Part shown: in pieces, positions 21,197 to 30,587 of the stretch | Layout of the letters: the number at the start of each line of letters is the position of its first letter | Position numbering within the stretch: position 1 is the stretch's first letter | DNA from: a virus | Length of the DNA stretch: 57,593 nucleotides | Virus record (IMG/VR): IMGVR_UViG_3300033153_010811 | Span: 1-57,593 of that record | Direction: 5' to 3' (one strand) | Made by a program: the position numbers and the translations under genes | The notes under the pieces: model-generated | Seen by the model: only the letters and a program-made list of their open reading frames with translations | What the model was told of the DNA's origin: nothing | Databases searched by the model: none

Positions 21197-21927
21197 CATT
21201 GTCCAGCAAGATAACAGAAGTACAGCATCGTATCGGATTATCTACAGATGATAAACCTTCAGGAATGGCCCCTGGGTCTACCATCTATGAATATGATACT
21301 GGGCGGATGATGGAAACCTACGATGGGACAAACTGGGTAGAGAAGTCTAACCCCGGAGTTCCTATCAAAGGGTATCGGTTGTCTGATGAAACATATCAAT
21401 TTTTACGTTTAAGTGCATGTTATAATTCTTTGATAGTTTCTTTGGAGGAATGTACCAAAATTGTAGAAGGAAAGGATTATTATTATCACGATGTTCTCGA
21501 GCCTCTTGGTGCCAGTGCTTCCCAAGATTACTTATTAACTACGCCAAATTCGGATTTGAATATTCACTTTGATTTAATCGCTGTATTTGGTGACGGGGCC
21601 GGATCTCTTGAAGTATATGAAGGTGGTGATAGAATAGGCAGCGTCCTCCAAACAATAATAAATAGGAATCGGAATTCTTCAAACAACACTATAGTTACAA
21701 TTCATAAAGGACAAAGTGGTGGATCAAGTGATGGCACCAGGATGTATTGGAAACGAACAGGCAAGAATGGTGGCAATACAAAATTTGATGTTGGTGGAGA
21801 CGCAGGAGCGGCAAAGTATAGAATATTAAAGAAGAATACTAAATATATCATTCGTGTTACTGATAAATCAGCGACAGAAAATAATGTATCTCTGGAAATG
21901 CGTCTAGTCGAATTTGATCAAGCATAA
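21193..21927 (+). CDS. Structural protein of unknown role in the head operon
   Basis: The start overlaps the portal stop (ATGA). Residues 1-50 contain GSTIYEYDTGRMMETYDGTN, a small domain often found at the ends of phage structural proteins; the rest looks like a beta-sandwich (YIIRVTDKSATENNVSLEMR at the end). It may be a head-attached or decoration protein. Not recognised further. Confidence 0.55.
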   Translation: MTLSSKITEVQHRIGLSTDDKPSGMAPGSTIYEYDTGRMMETYDGTNWVEKSNPGVPIKGYRLSDETYQFLRLSACYNSLIVSLEECTKIVEGKDYYYHDVLEPLGASASQDYLLTTPNSDLNIHFDLIAVFGDGAGSLEVYEGGDRIGSVLQTIINRNRNSSNNTIVTIHKGQSGGSSDGTRMYWKRTGKNGGNTKFDVGGDAGAAKYRILKKNTKYIIRVTDKSATENNVSLEMRLVEFDQA

Positions 21928-21941
21928 GGATAACATGTAAC

Positions 21942-22973
21942 ATGAGGTTGCTGGCCAGGAAGATAGAAACAATTATTATTCAGAAAAAGAAAGCAAAAGC
22001 TATTTCGCGGTATGATCCAACAAGGACAACGCATCTGCGAAATGCCTTTGTTCGTGACTTGAATATACGGTTCCGGGCGTTGAGAGGTATAATTCGTAGA
22101 GCCATCATAGAGCAAGATTGTTTTGGTATGCTGGATAAAGAGTTTAAGGTGGTAACGCTGGCGGCTTCTGATTTTTCGCTCCCGGGCAGAAAGGCGTTTG
22201 CGTTTCCTCGATCTGAAGAGAAAGTCAATGCTTTCATGAATTGGTTACAAGAGCAGGAAGCGAAAGGGGTCCTTGAAGTAGGAACAATACAACAAATAGG
22301 CGCGCCTGTTGAGGCTGCATGGATAAATAAATACATCAAGGATTCATATCAAAGAGGAATACAACGAGCACGGGCAGAGATGAGAGGAGCAGGGTATGAA
22401 GTACCCACTCTTTCAGAAACTGGGGGTATTACAGCTTCGATGGCTACTCCTTTCCACATGGATCGTGTAGGAACTTTATATGGCCGTGTTTTCCAAGAAC
22501 TTAAAGGTATTACGAGCCAAATGGATACTCAGATTAGCCGAGTACTCTCCCAGGGTATTGCTGATGGAAAACATCCATTAGAACTTGCTAGATTATTAAC
22601 CAAAACAATATCCGGGCCAGTGGGGGATCTTGGAATAACAGATACACTAGGGAGGTTTATTCCAGCAGAAAGGAGAGCACAAACTTTAGCAAGAACCGAA
22701 ATAATTCGAGCGCACCATCAGGCTAACATACAAGAAATGAAAAATTGGGCTGTAGAAGGAGTTGAAGTTAAGGCAGAATGGGTAACAGCTGGATACAACG
22801 TTTGTGATTTGTGCGCGGCATTGGAAGGAAAAGTTTATGACTTGGATGAAATGATGAATATGTTGCCATATCACCCGAATTGCAGATGTTGTGCAATCCC
22901 CGTGAAGAAGAAGGAGAAAATATCTGCAGAAAATATTGAAGAACAGTATAAAAAATCTGTTAGGAGAAAGTAA
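21942..22973 (+). CDS. Minor head protein (SPP1 gp7 / Mu F-like)
   Basis: The 343-residue protein has the family C-terminus RAQTLARTEIIRAHHQANIQ (~246) and AEWVTAGYNVCDLCAALEG...YHPNCRCCAIPV (~281-325; shown in parts), with cysteines and a histidine that fit a zinc site. Such proteins bind the portal and are packed in the head, sometimes being injected with DNA. Confidence 0.85.
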   Translation: MRLLARKIETIIIQKKKAKAISRYDPTRTTHLRNAFVRDLNIRFRALRGIIRRAIIEQDCFGMLDKEFKVVTLAASDFSLPGRKAFAFPRSEEKVNAFMNWLQEQEAKGVLEVGTIQQIGAPVEAAWINKYIKDSYQRGIQRARAEMRGAGYEVPTLSETGGITASMATPFHMDRVGTLYGRVFQELKGITSQMDTQISRVLSQGIADGKHPLELARLLTKTISGPVGDLGITDTLGRFIPAERRAQTLARTEIIRAHHQANIQEMKNWAVEGVEVKAEWVTAGYNVCDLCAALEGKVYDLDEMMNMLPYHPNCRCCAIPVKKKEKISAENIEEQYKKSVRRK

Positions 22974-22975
22974 AA

Positions 22976-24529
22976 ATGCCATTACCAAAACCACGTAAAG
23001 GTGAAGAGCGAGACGCTTTCATTTCTAGATGTATGGGAGATGACTTGATGAATAAGGAATACCCTGATAATAAACAGCGAGCCGCAGTATGTTACAATCA
23101 ATGGAGGGCTAAGTTGAAAAATCAGCAATATAAGGTATTGACAACTAACAATTATGTAATTCGGACTGAGACACATCAAGGGAGGAAACATCTTGTTGTT
23201 CCAGTGGTTATGATGGTAGAAGGGGTTCATAACGGCAGTGCAGGGCCTTTGCTCCATACTCAGGATGAGTTAGGCAAGTTCCCCGCTGCGTGGAATGGAA
23301 TTCCGGTAGTAATAGGCCACCCGGAAGAGAATGGACAGCTAATATCTGCCAACTCTCCAAAAGTCATTGATCAATCAGTGATTGGCCGGGTATATAATAG
23401 CAGAATGGAGGATGCAAAGTTGAAAGGTGAGGTCTGGGCTGATGTGGAAAAGCTGAAACAAACATCTCCATTAGCATATGCTTACATCATGCAACAAAAG
23501 CCATTGGATGTTAGTGTTGGCGTATTTTCGGATGATGAAACTACTTCCGGTGAGTGGGATGGAAAAGATTATGTGGCTATTGCACGAAATTATCGACCAG
23601 ATCATCTTGCTTTGTTACCAGAGGGAACTGGAGCTTGTAGTTGGTTAGATGGTTGTGGTGTGCGGGTAAATACAGAAGGGCTTTTAGAGGCAGTGAATCT
23701 GGTAAAGGATAAACTTTATTCTTTAGACAGTAATACGAATTCATATTATCTTGAAGAAGTTTATGATGATGGTATTTTTATCTACAAGAAGAGTGGAAAT
23801 GGTAAGGAGAAATATTACAGAGGAACATATCAAATCAAAGACGGGGAGGTGCAATTTGGCAATGATGAAGAAGAAGTGACAAAGGAAGTAAAGTACAAAA
23901 AAGTGATAACTATGCAAGAAACTAAAAACAACAGAGGAGGTATTGTAATGAACAAGGTAAAAGAACTTCTGACCACTGCTCCTTCGATATACACCGAAGA
24001 TGATAATGAGTGGTTAGAAAAATTGGAAGAGGAGCAACTTGATAAGTTGATTACTTGTGCGAAAACAAGTGCAGAAGCAACCGCTGCGAAGGATGCTGTA
24101 GAAGAGGAAAAGGTGAAAGCAAATGAAAGAATCATTGCTTTAGAAAGTGAAGTCACAGAATTAAAAAAAGGTACTCTCCAGATAAATGAGGAGGCGGCCA
24201 TGAAAATTCTGAAGGAGAAGATTTCCGATATGAAGACTTTTGGAGAGCTTCTACCGGATGAATTCAAAAAGCAGTTTGAATATGGGCAGAAGCTATATAC
24301 TGCGCACAGACAGGAGTTGATTCAGCATATTTTGGACAATCAGGCGGAGAAAGTATGGGATGAAGAGTCTCTGAAGAAAAAGGATGATGATGATCTGCAG
24401 AAAACAGCGGAAGCTATTAAGAAACCTGTTGATTATTCCGCTTCAGGTGGAGGAGCAGCCAGTGGATTTTTCGTAAATACCAATGAGGAAATTCTTCTCC
24501 CGCCGGGAGTTGAAACAGAAAAAAAATAA
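22976..24529 (+). CDS. DUF2213 prohead protease/scaffold precursor
   Basis: The 517-residue protein begins with a short Cys-containing module (FISRCMGDDLMN, AVCYNQWR), followed by a DUF2213-like region (GIPVVIGHPEENG, ~102; LDVSVGVFSDDETTSGEWDG, ~178; YRPDHLALLPEGTGACSW, ~205) and a C-terminal coiled-coil scaffold (KVKANERIIALESEVTELKK, ~381). The protease would cleave head proteins during maturation. An internal start yields the scaffold alone. Confidence 0.8.
   Translation: MPLPKPRKGEERDAFISRCMGDDLMNKEYPDNKQRAAVCYNQWRAKLKNQQYKVLTTNNYVIRTETHQGRKHLVVPVVMMVEGVHNGSAGPLLHTQDELGKFPAAWNGIPVVIGHPEENGQLISANSPKVIDQSVIGRVYNSRMEDAKLKGEVWADVEKLKQTSPLAYAYIMQQKPLDVSVGVFSDDETTSGEWDGKDYVAIARNYRPDHLALLPEGTGACSWLDGCGVRVNTEGLLEAVNLVKDKLYSLDSNTNSYYLEEVYDDGIFIYKKSGNGKEKYYRGTYQIKDGEVQFGNDEEEVTKEVKYKKVITMQETKNNRGGIVMNKVKELLTTAPSIYTEDDNEWLEKLEEEQLDKLITCAKTSAEATAAKDAVEEEKVKANERIIALESEVTELKKGTLQINEEAAMKILKEKISDMKTFGELLPDEFKKQFEYGQKLYTAHRQELIQHILDNQAEKVWDEESLKKKDDDDLQKTAEAIKKPVDYSASGGGAASGFFVNTNEEILLPPGVETEKK
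23948..24529 (+). CDS. Nested scaffolding protein from an internal start
   Basis: An in-frame ATG at 23948 is preceded by AGAGGAGGTATTGTA, a far better ribosome site than most in the operon. It gives a 193-residue product beginning MNKVKELLTTAPSIYTEDD, mostly coiled coil. This mirrors the lambda C/Nu3 arrangement, in which the scaffold is made by internal initiation within the protease gene. Confidence 0.65.
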   Translation: MNKVKELLTTAPSIYTEDDNEWLEKLEEEQLDKLITCAKTSAEATAAKDAVEEEKVKANERIIALESEVTELKKGTLQINEEAAMKILKEKISDMKTFGELLPDEFKKQFEYGQKLYTAHRQELIQHILDNQAEKVWDEESLKKKDDDDLQKTAEAIKKPVDYSASGGGAASGFFVNTNEEILLPPGVETEKK

Positions 24530-24549
24530 CGATAAAGGAGGTTTAAACA

Positions 24550-25008
24550 ATGGCGTATAACACGATTAAGTTGAAGAAATACTCTGATATTGTCGAAGAG
24601 TATGAGGCAGCAGGAACAATCACCCCTGGGATGCTGGTTGAGATGACCAGCGCAGGCAAGGCTCAGGCACATTCCAGCGCAGGACAGTTTGCAGAAAAAA
24701 TATTTGCTCTTGAAAATGAATTAGAGGGCGGGGGAATTGATGATGACTATGCATCTGGTGAACAGGTGCAATGCTGGATTGCCCGTAGAGGCGCTCAGGC
24801 ATACGCCCTTCTTGCTGATGGTGAGAATGTAGTATTTGGTGATATTTTGGAATCACACGGGGATGGTTATCTGCAGAAGGCGGACGCAGAAGCCGCAGGA
24901 AGCGCTACATATCCAGATTCCGTCGTTGGCATAGCACTTGAAGCTGTGGATATGTCAGGTTCTTCTGGTGAGGACCCGAGTGGTAGAATTATAATCAGAG
25001 TTGTATAA
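24550..25008 (+). CDS. Head decoration protein
   Basis: The 152-residue product lies between scaffold and capsid genes with AAAGGAGG upstream. It has GTITPGMLVEMTSAGK (~22) and DGENVVFGDILESHGDGYL (~86), a beta-rich pattern like DUF2190/lambda-D-type decoration proteins. It likely stabilises the expanded capsid. Confidence 0.65.
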   Translation: MAYNTIKLKKYSDIVEEYEAAGTITPGMLVEMTSAGKAQAHSSAGQFAEKIFALENELEGGGIDDDYASGEQVQCWIARRGAQAYALLADGENVVFGDILESHGDGYLQKADAEAAGSATYPDSVVGIALEAVDMSGSSGEDPSGRIIIRVV

Positions 25009-25034
25009 AATTGAAGTAAGGAGGTAAATGACAA

Positions 25035-26126
25035 ATGATTGATGTAATATTAGGAAATGGACAAGCGCATGGTGATGTGGCGGCATATATGGCAGGAGAA
25101 GGAAGATTGAATCCTGGTAATATGCGCCCGTGGCTTGGGAAAGATGGACGAGCTTATGTTACCGTGTATACAGGTGGGGATTCGAAGAATCCCAAGAATT
25201 ATAAGGCTGTTCAGGTAAATGCAGCCACATTACGTCGAGATGAGTGGAAAACTCTGGATGAAGCCATCCTTAAAGTGAGCGAAACTCGTTTGAGTGGTAT
25301 TGCAGATCTTATTGCAAATGGTCTAACGTACGATCTCGGCAATGCGATGGGTACTACGGTGCTTGAATGGCACGATGTATCAAATGCTATGGAAGCTGAT
25401 TTGACGATGGATGGAGTTTCCCGGGGTAGAGGGGACCGCCCTGTTTATCAGACCAATTATCTTCCGATTCCTATAATCCATGTTGATTATGAAATCAATG
25501 CGAGGGTACTTGAGGCCAGTAGGAAATTAGGTAATCCTTTGGACACCACTTCCGCTGAAAGAGCTGCGCGTAAAGTGAATGAGAAATTGGAGGAGATGTT
25601 GTTCACTGATGTTGATTATGCCTGGGGAACTAAGGATGATAGATCCAGGAATAAGATTTACTCATATCTTAACTACCCGGATATTAACAGCGTGACTCTC
25701 AGCGCAAACTGGGATGCTTCTGGGAAAACGGCGGCTCAGATCCTGACAGATGTTTTGGATATGAAACAAGCCAGTATTGATGCGAAGCATTATGGTCCCT
25801 GGATGTTGTACATTCCAACAGCGTATGAAACTGTACTGGATGAGGATTATGATACCACAACTCCAGGAACTACCATCAGGGAAAGAATCCTTAAGATTGG
25901 TGGTATCAAGGATGTTAAAGTAATTGATACTCTCACAGCGAATAATGTTCTTCTCGTACAAATGACAAGCGATGTTGTCAGACTGGTAAGAGGATTGCCT
26001 ATTCAGAATGTTGAATGGCAGACAGAAGGCAAGTTCATCACAAAATACAAAGTATTAACCATTCAAGTTCCTCAGATTCGTTCTGATCAGGATGGAAATT
26101 GTGGTATTGTATTACTTGCTGCATAG
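25035..26126 (+). CDS. Major capsid protein (HK97 fold)
   Basis: The 363-residue protein has an N-terminal arm, a spine-helix region (DEAILKVSETRLSGIADLIA, ~77) and a C-terminal P-domain-like end with VRLVRGLPIQNVEWQTEGK (~317) and QDGNCGIVLLAA. The position after the decoration gene and the AAGGAGG site are as expected for the most abundant virion protein. Confidence 0.85.
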   Translation: MIDVILGNGQAHGDVAAYMAGEGRLNPGNMRPWLGKDGRAYVTVYTGGDSKNPKNYKAVQVNAATLRRDEWKTLDEAILKVSETRLSGIADLIANGLTYDLGNAMGTTVLEWHDVSNAMEADLTMDGVSRGRGDRPVYQTNYLPIPIIHVDYEINARVLEASRKLGNPLDTTSAERAARKVNEKLEEMLFTDVDYAWGTKDDRSRNKIYSYLNYPDINSVTLSANWDASGKTAAQILTDVLDMKQASIDAKHYGPWMLYIPTAYETVLDEDYDTTTPGTTIRERILKIGGIKDVKVIDTLTANNVLLVQMTSDVVRLVRGLPIQNVEWQTEGKFITKYKVLTIQVPQIRSDQDGNCGIVLLAA

Positions 26127-26163
26127 GCCATGATAAAGATAGGCCATGATAAAGGGGAATGGA

Positions 26164-26526
26164 ATGAATGAAAGTAAAGAAATACAATGGCGAAAAATAG
26201 GTGGGGGCTCCCTCCGGTACATTCGCGGTAAAATTATAAAACCAAATGAGATTTTTACCGCGCGACCGGAGGAAGTTCCACTTTCCTTTCGTAAACACGT
26301 AGTGGCATTAGAAGATATTCCAGAGACAGTAGTTGAACCTGTACAGCCTTTTACAGCCCGCCGGAGAGAACCTTCTTTGGAAGAAGGAGAGAAAGAAGCA
26401 TACAAAGTTCAAAAACGTTCTGCTGGTTGGTGGGATGTTGTTAATTCTGTATCAGGAAAAGTAATCAATGAAAAAGGACTTCGAGAAAAAGCCGCGAAAC
26501 AATTAGTGGAAGAATTAAATACATGA
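26164..26526 (+). CDS. Small head-region protein sharing a module with the 705-aa glycan protein
   Basis: Start at ATG 26164 after GGGG; ATG 26146 is possible. Residues ~7-45 (WRKIGGGSLRYIRGKIIKPN then EIFTARPEEVP.SFRK) are repeated near the start of the 27226 product. The rest is charged, ending KAAKQLVEELNT. The shared module may anchor products to the capsid or to a glycan target (inference). Confidence 0.5.
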   Translation: MNESKEIQWRKIGGGSLRYIRGKIIKPNEIFTARPEEVPLSFRKHVVALEDIPETVVEPVQPFTARRREPSLEEGEKEAYKVQKRSAGWWDVVNSVSGKVINEKGLREKAAKQLVEELNT

Positions 26527-27236
26527 TTTGGACAGTTCCTCGATTGTGGGAAGGGGCTACATGTTGGATTATTGGAGGTGGTACTTCTGTACCTTTGCAG
26601 TTTGGAGTTCCTCAAGAGGTGATACGGAAAGTATATGAAGGACGGATTTTTCCTTCTGCTTATTCTGATTATATGTATCCACTCCATAATCAGCATGTGA
26701 TTGGTATTAATAATGCCTATCAGTTAGGAACATGGATTGATATTTTGTTTTTTGGAGATAGTCACTGGTATTTATTACATCGAAAGAAACTGGCAACCTG
26801 GCCAGGATTAAAGGTATGTTGTGATCAGAAATTTGCGAACCGGCCACAAAATAAAATGGAAGGAATTAAATTTCTTGAACGTGATAAAGCAAAAAGAGAA
26901 GGAATAACTTCTGATCCTTCAAAAGTATCCTGGAATGCAAATTCAGGCGCAGCGGCTATCAGTTTGGCTCATCATTTGGGAGTGCGGAGAATAAATCTAT
27001 TGGGATTTGATATGACTATGGACGAAAAAAAATCATACAGCCACTGGCATGGTTCCCATCTACCACCGGGACAGCGGGCAAAAAGGAGTCCTCCATTCCA
27101 GAGACATTTGAAAGCATTTCCTGCAATAGCACAAGACGCAGAAAAATTGGGAATAGAAATATACAATCTCAGTCCCGTTAGTAAAATTGATTGTTTTCCA
27201 AAAATTACATTGGAGGAAGCATTGAATGGATTGTGA
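26523..27236 (+). CDS. DUF115/sialyltransferase-like glycan enzyme
   Basis: The 237-residue product has WIIGGGTSVPL (~15), VIGINNAYQLGTWIDILFFG (~59), SGAAAISLAHHLG (~142) and INLLGFDMTMDE (~157), a Rossmann-like arrangement found in DUF115 and GT29/42-type transferases that phages often carry near virion genes. Start overlaps the previous stop (ATGA). It probably helps modify virion or host surface sugars. Confidence 0.6.
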   Translation: MIWTVPRLWEGATCWIIGGGTSVPLQFGVPQEVIRKVYEGRIFPSAYSDYMYPLHNQHVIGINNAYQLGTWIDILFFGDSHWYLLHRKKLATWPGLKVCCDQKFANRPQNKMEGIKFLERDKAKREGITSDPSKVSWNANSGAAAISLAHHLGVRRINLLGFDMTMDEKKSYSHWHGSHLPPGQRAKRSPPFQRHLKAFPAIAQDAEKLGIEIYNLSPVSKIDCFPKITLEEALNGL

Positions 27237-29343
27237 TATTGTATCAGCAGAAAAAGAATGGCGGAAGATTGGAGGCGGTTCTCTTCGATGGAAGGGGCAG
27301 ATTATAAAGCCAAATCAAATCTTTCACGCTGTGGAAGAGGATCTGCCTAATGCGTTTCGGAAGCAGATTGAATTGGTTACTCGTATTCCACGTCACAGGA
27401 TGAAGCAGAAGAAGGAAATCTGGTATAATAATTACTTCGGTTTCGGGGATCAGATAAATATGCGCCCTTTTGTGATGGAGGCTACAAAAAGATATGATAA
27501 GGTTTACCTGTCCACGGCTTTTCCTGAGCTATACTATGAGAAACCAAAAAATCTTTTCTTTGTTAAGCCAAGGACACATTTAAGATTACAAATGAAGAAT
27601 TTGATGAAACAATCACGACGGATTTGGGTGACTCCTCCTCCGCGGGTTGAAAAATCTAAATTCAATTATGGAAAGGGGTTGAACATTCTTGATGCGTTGA
27701 ATCACACAATGTTGGGTGAGAGGAATACTAAGATTGATTATGATTTACCAGTTAATCCAGAATGGATTAGACGCGCACAGTCGATTTTGGGCACTATTAA
27801 ATCCACAAAACCAATTTGTATCATCAAGTATCCTACTTTGAGAAAAGAATGGAAAGTGGAAACAAGACTGCCCAAAACAGAATATATTCAATTGTTGATA
27901 GATAGATACAAGAATGATTATTATTTCATTTCTGTTGCAGATATGTTGTCGGGGGTTGATGATTATTATGGTGAATTGAAAGGAATTGATTTGAAGTTAG
28001 ATACAGTAGATATATGGATTACTGTTGGATTGGTGTATCTATCGAATATGGTGATAGCATGGCCTTCCTTCTTTATTCCTCTTTGTATAGCATTGCGTAA
28101 AAAGGCCTTCTTTATTTTTGGTGGATATCATAAGCCTGAAAATTATACTAATCGACGTATGGATTTAAGTAATTATGCCTACGTTGCTCCTATTCCATTT
28201 TGTAATTGTTTGAAATACAAGCATGATTGTAATAAAAATATTGAAGAAGATAGGATAATTACAGAATTTGAGAAACTAAGAAACAGAAAGGAGAATTTGT
28301 TGATTGTCCGTTTGGGGGGCAAACGGAGGGATTTTTATACGCAGATTACAACGAACAAGCACATAGCGAAAAAGTATGCCATTTCAATCATGGATGTCAA
28401 AGGAAACACAGAGGAATATGATAATAATAGAGCGATATTTCAGGATTTGTTTGTTTGGAGGCCTGATAACAATGAGCAGCAAATAGAATTCTTGACAAGA
28501 CGTAATTTTCGCAATGTCATTATTGCGCAGAAACTTCATTCTTCCTCTGATTTTCTGGAAAAGATTTGCCAGGAGTATGGAATTAATTACATCTGGACAG
28601 AGGCTTTCTTTGATAACCGATTATTGTTCGATAAAATAGGATTGCAATATACTCCAGATAATGAAATTGTCAGATACATAGATAAGATTAGGTGTTCCAA
28701 AAAAATAAAATATCCATTAGTTACCCGCACACCACAAGAATCATTCATATCCAAGGAGGCATTATATCAAAAATACGAGTTAAAACAGGGGATGAAATAT
28801 ATTGTCATGTTTGGCCAGACAGTCTTTGATATGAGTCTGAAGTATAGTTTACTTCCAGGGATTGATGAGTTTCAAAAATATGTAGATTTGGTAATTAGAA
28901 GTAATCCAGACGTGATTTTCATATATAAGAATCACCCGCATTACAAAACGTATTTTGCAAAGCGGAAAGAGACAGATGTAGGTTTCATTCGTGACTATCC
29001 AAATGTAATTGAAGTAGATGAGAATATCAATTCCCTTTTCAATGCGTTTGATTACTTCACTGCCTTTTCTTCCACTACTATTTTTGAAGGACTTATTAAA
29101 GGAAAGAAGTTCGCTACGATGGGATACCATTTCTGCAATGATCAAAGAATAGTATATCGAATGAAAGAAAAAGTAATGGTGGAAAACTTGTATGAGAAGC
29201 TAAAGGCATTTCGCATAGATAATGAAACTCGAAAAAGATATATTTACTTTGTTTGTAATTATTATGCCATCCCACTTGGCAGTAAACAATTGATAGATAA
29301 GTTAGAATTATCCCCAGACGAATACTATGGGAGGCGTTATTAG
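27226..29343 (+). CDS. Large glycosyltransferase-like protein, two domains
   Basis: The 705-residue protein begins with the WRKIGGGSLRWKGQIIKPNQ module shared with the 26164 product. Residues ~65-320 resemble a GT9/GT-B fold (NYFGFGDQINMRPFVMEATK; SNMVIAWPSFFIPLCIALRK). Residues ~500-690 resemble capsule-synthesis KpsC-type domains (NPDVIFIYKNHPHYKTYF; NINSLFNAFDYFTAFSSTTI then FEGLIKGKKFATMG). It most likely adds sugars; the acceptor could be a virion protein. Confidence 0.6.
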   Translation: MDCDIVSAEKEWRKIGGGSLRWKGQIIKPNQIFHAVEEDLPNAFRKQIELVTRIPRHRMKQKKEIWYNNYFGFGDQINMRPFVMEATKRYDKVYLSTAFPELYYEKPKNLFFVKPRTHLRLQMKNLMKQSRRIWVTPPPRVEKSKFNYGKGLNILDALNHTMLGERNTKIDYDLPVNPEWIRRAQSILGTIKSTKPICIIKYPTLRKEWKVETRLPKTEYIQLLIDRYKNDYYFISVADMLSGVDDYYGELKGIDLKLDTVDIWITVGLVYLSNMVIAWPSFFIPLCIALRKKAFFIFGGYHKPENYTNRRMDLSNYAYVAPIPFCNCLKYKHDCNKNIEEDRIITEFEKLRNRKENLLIVRLGGKRRDFYTQITTNKHIAKKYAISIMDVKGNTEEYDNNRAIFQDLFVWRPDNNEQQIEFLTRRNFRNVIIAQKLHSSSDFLEKICQEYGINYIWTEAFFDNRLLFDKIGLQYTPDNEIVRYIDKIRCSKKIKYPLVTRTPQESFISKEALYQKYELKQGMKYIVMFGQTVFDMSLKYSLLPGIDEFQKYVDLVIRSNPDVIFIYKNHPHYKTYFAKRKETDVGFIRDYPNVIEVDENINSLFNAFDYFTAFSSTTIFEGLIKGKKFATMGYHFCNDQRIVYRMKEKVMVENLYEKLKAFRIDNETRKRYIYFVCNYYAIPLGSKQLIDKLELSPDEYYGRRY

Positions 29344-29345
29344 AT

Positions 29346-29945
29346 ATGGATTATAATTTTCTGATGCAATCCACAATGCAGATATTCAATAGATATTGCA
29401 TTTATCATATGGTTATGAGTAAGGAGGTGAAGGGCGATGTGATTGAATTAGGTGTTGGAACAGGGAAGAATTCTTTTCACCTGGCACGCGTGGTGAATGA
29501 TCTATCGCTCAACAAGAAAGTGTATGCTTGTGATACTTTTCAGGGTCTTCCATATACAGATGAGGGAACAGGAATAGAAAGTTCCCTGAAAAAAGGGGAG
29601 TGGTTTTACATAACTTTGGAACAATTCAGATTGGAAATTGCTAAAGAAAAATTGAATGGCGTTTTGATTCCTATTCAGGGGTTAATAGAAAAAACGCTTC
29701 CAGCGCAATTGAAGGATAAGAGGTTCTGTTTTGCCTGGTTGGATATGGATTTGTACAAATCCACTGTTTCAGGTTATAAATTCTTAGAAGACCGAATTTC
29801 GGTAGGCGGTATTCTGGGATTCCATGATTACAAAAATAAAATGTGCCCTGGAATTGTGAAGGCGGTGGATGAAGAAGTGAATAAGAATAAGTTCAAACAA
29901 ATCTTTTGCAGGGGAAGTAGTATCTTTTTCAGAAGGGCGGGATAA
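29346..29945 (+). CDS. TylF/MycF-type sugar O-methyltransferase
   Basis: The 199-residue product carries GDVIELGVGTGKNSFHLARV (~28), the SAM-binding motif, then YACDTFQGLPYTDEGTG (~58), FAWLDMDLYKST (~129) and GGILGFHDY (~153), the metal-binding DMDLY/HDY signature of TylF enzymes. It methylates hydroxyls on sugars, so it fits the adjacent glycosyltransferases. Confidence 0.8.
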   Translation: MDYNFLMQSTMQIFNRYCIYHMVMSKEVKGDVIELGVGTGKNSFHLARVVNDLSLNKKVYACDTFQGLPYTDEGTGIESSLKKGEWFYITLEQFRLEIAKEKLNGVLIPIQGLIEKTLPAQLKDKRFCFAWLDMDLYKSTVSGYKFLEDRISVGGILGFHDYKNKMCPGIVKAVDEEVNKNKFKQIFCRGSSIFFRRAG

Positions 29946-29949
29946 GAAT

Positions 29950-30585
29950 ATGGATGTGAGTTTGCTGGAGTATTTGGGGGATACATTACATTGGTTCCCG
30001 GAGAAGGGTATAGGATACTATCCAGTGAGTAATGGAAAGAAATATGATCAAGATTATTTCAATAAATACGTAAGGTATGAAAAAACTGAAATGGGTCGAG
30101 GGATCAATACTTTTAGAAAGGAATTAGTAAGTAAATATACACAAGGAAAAGTTTTAGATATTGGGATAGGGTGTGGTTCTTTCTTGAAAACATATAAGAA
30201 TGGTTTTGGATATGATATAAATCCAGTTGCAAAAGAATGGTTAGTTAAAAACAAACTTTGGTATGATCCATACAAACAAGATATTGAAATGTTTGCTGGA
30301 ATTGCTTTCTTCGATAGCTTGGAGCATATAGAAGATTTCAGTTCCCTGTTGCGACGCATGAAAAATCAGTTCTTGTTTGTTTCGATCCCAATATTCAGGG
30401 ATTTGCCTCATCTGTTACAATCGAAGCACCTTCGAAAGGATGAGCATTATTATTACTTTACTCAGACTTCTTTTATAGATTTCATGACGAAAGGATTGGG
30501 TTTCTCTTTATTTGAAGTTCGCGATGATGAGATTGGATTAGGCAGAGAAGATATTTGGACATTCGTATTCAAAGGAAGGGCGTAG
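29950..30585 (+). CDS. Class I SAM-dependent methyltransferase
   Basis: The 211-residue protein has VLDIGIGCGSFLKTYKNGFG (~68), YDINPVAKEWL (~88), FFDSLEHIEDFSSLLRRM (~119) and a beta-strand FLFVSIPIF, the Methyltransf_23 pattern. The substrate is unknown; small-molecule or sugar methylation is likely from context. Confidence 0.75.
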   Translation: MDVSLLEYLGDTLHWFPEKGIGYYPVSNGKKYDQDYFNKYVRYEKTEMGRGINTFRKELVSKYTQGKVLDIGIGCGSFLKTYKNGFGYDINPVAKEWLVKNKLWYDPYKQDIEMFAGIAFFDSLEHIEDFSSLLRRMKNQFLFVSIPIFRDLPHLLQSKHLRKDEHYYYFTQTSFIDFMTKGLGFSLFEVRDDEIGLGREDIWTFVFKGRA

Positions 30586-30587
30586 TA

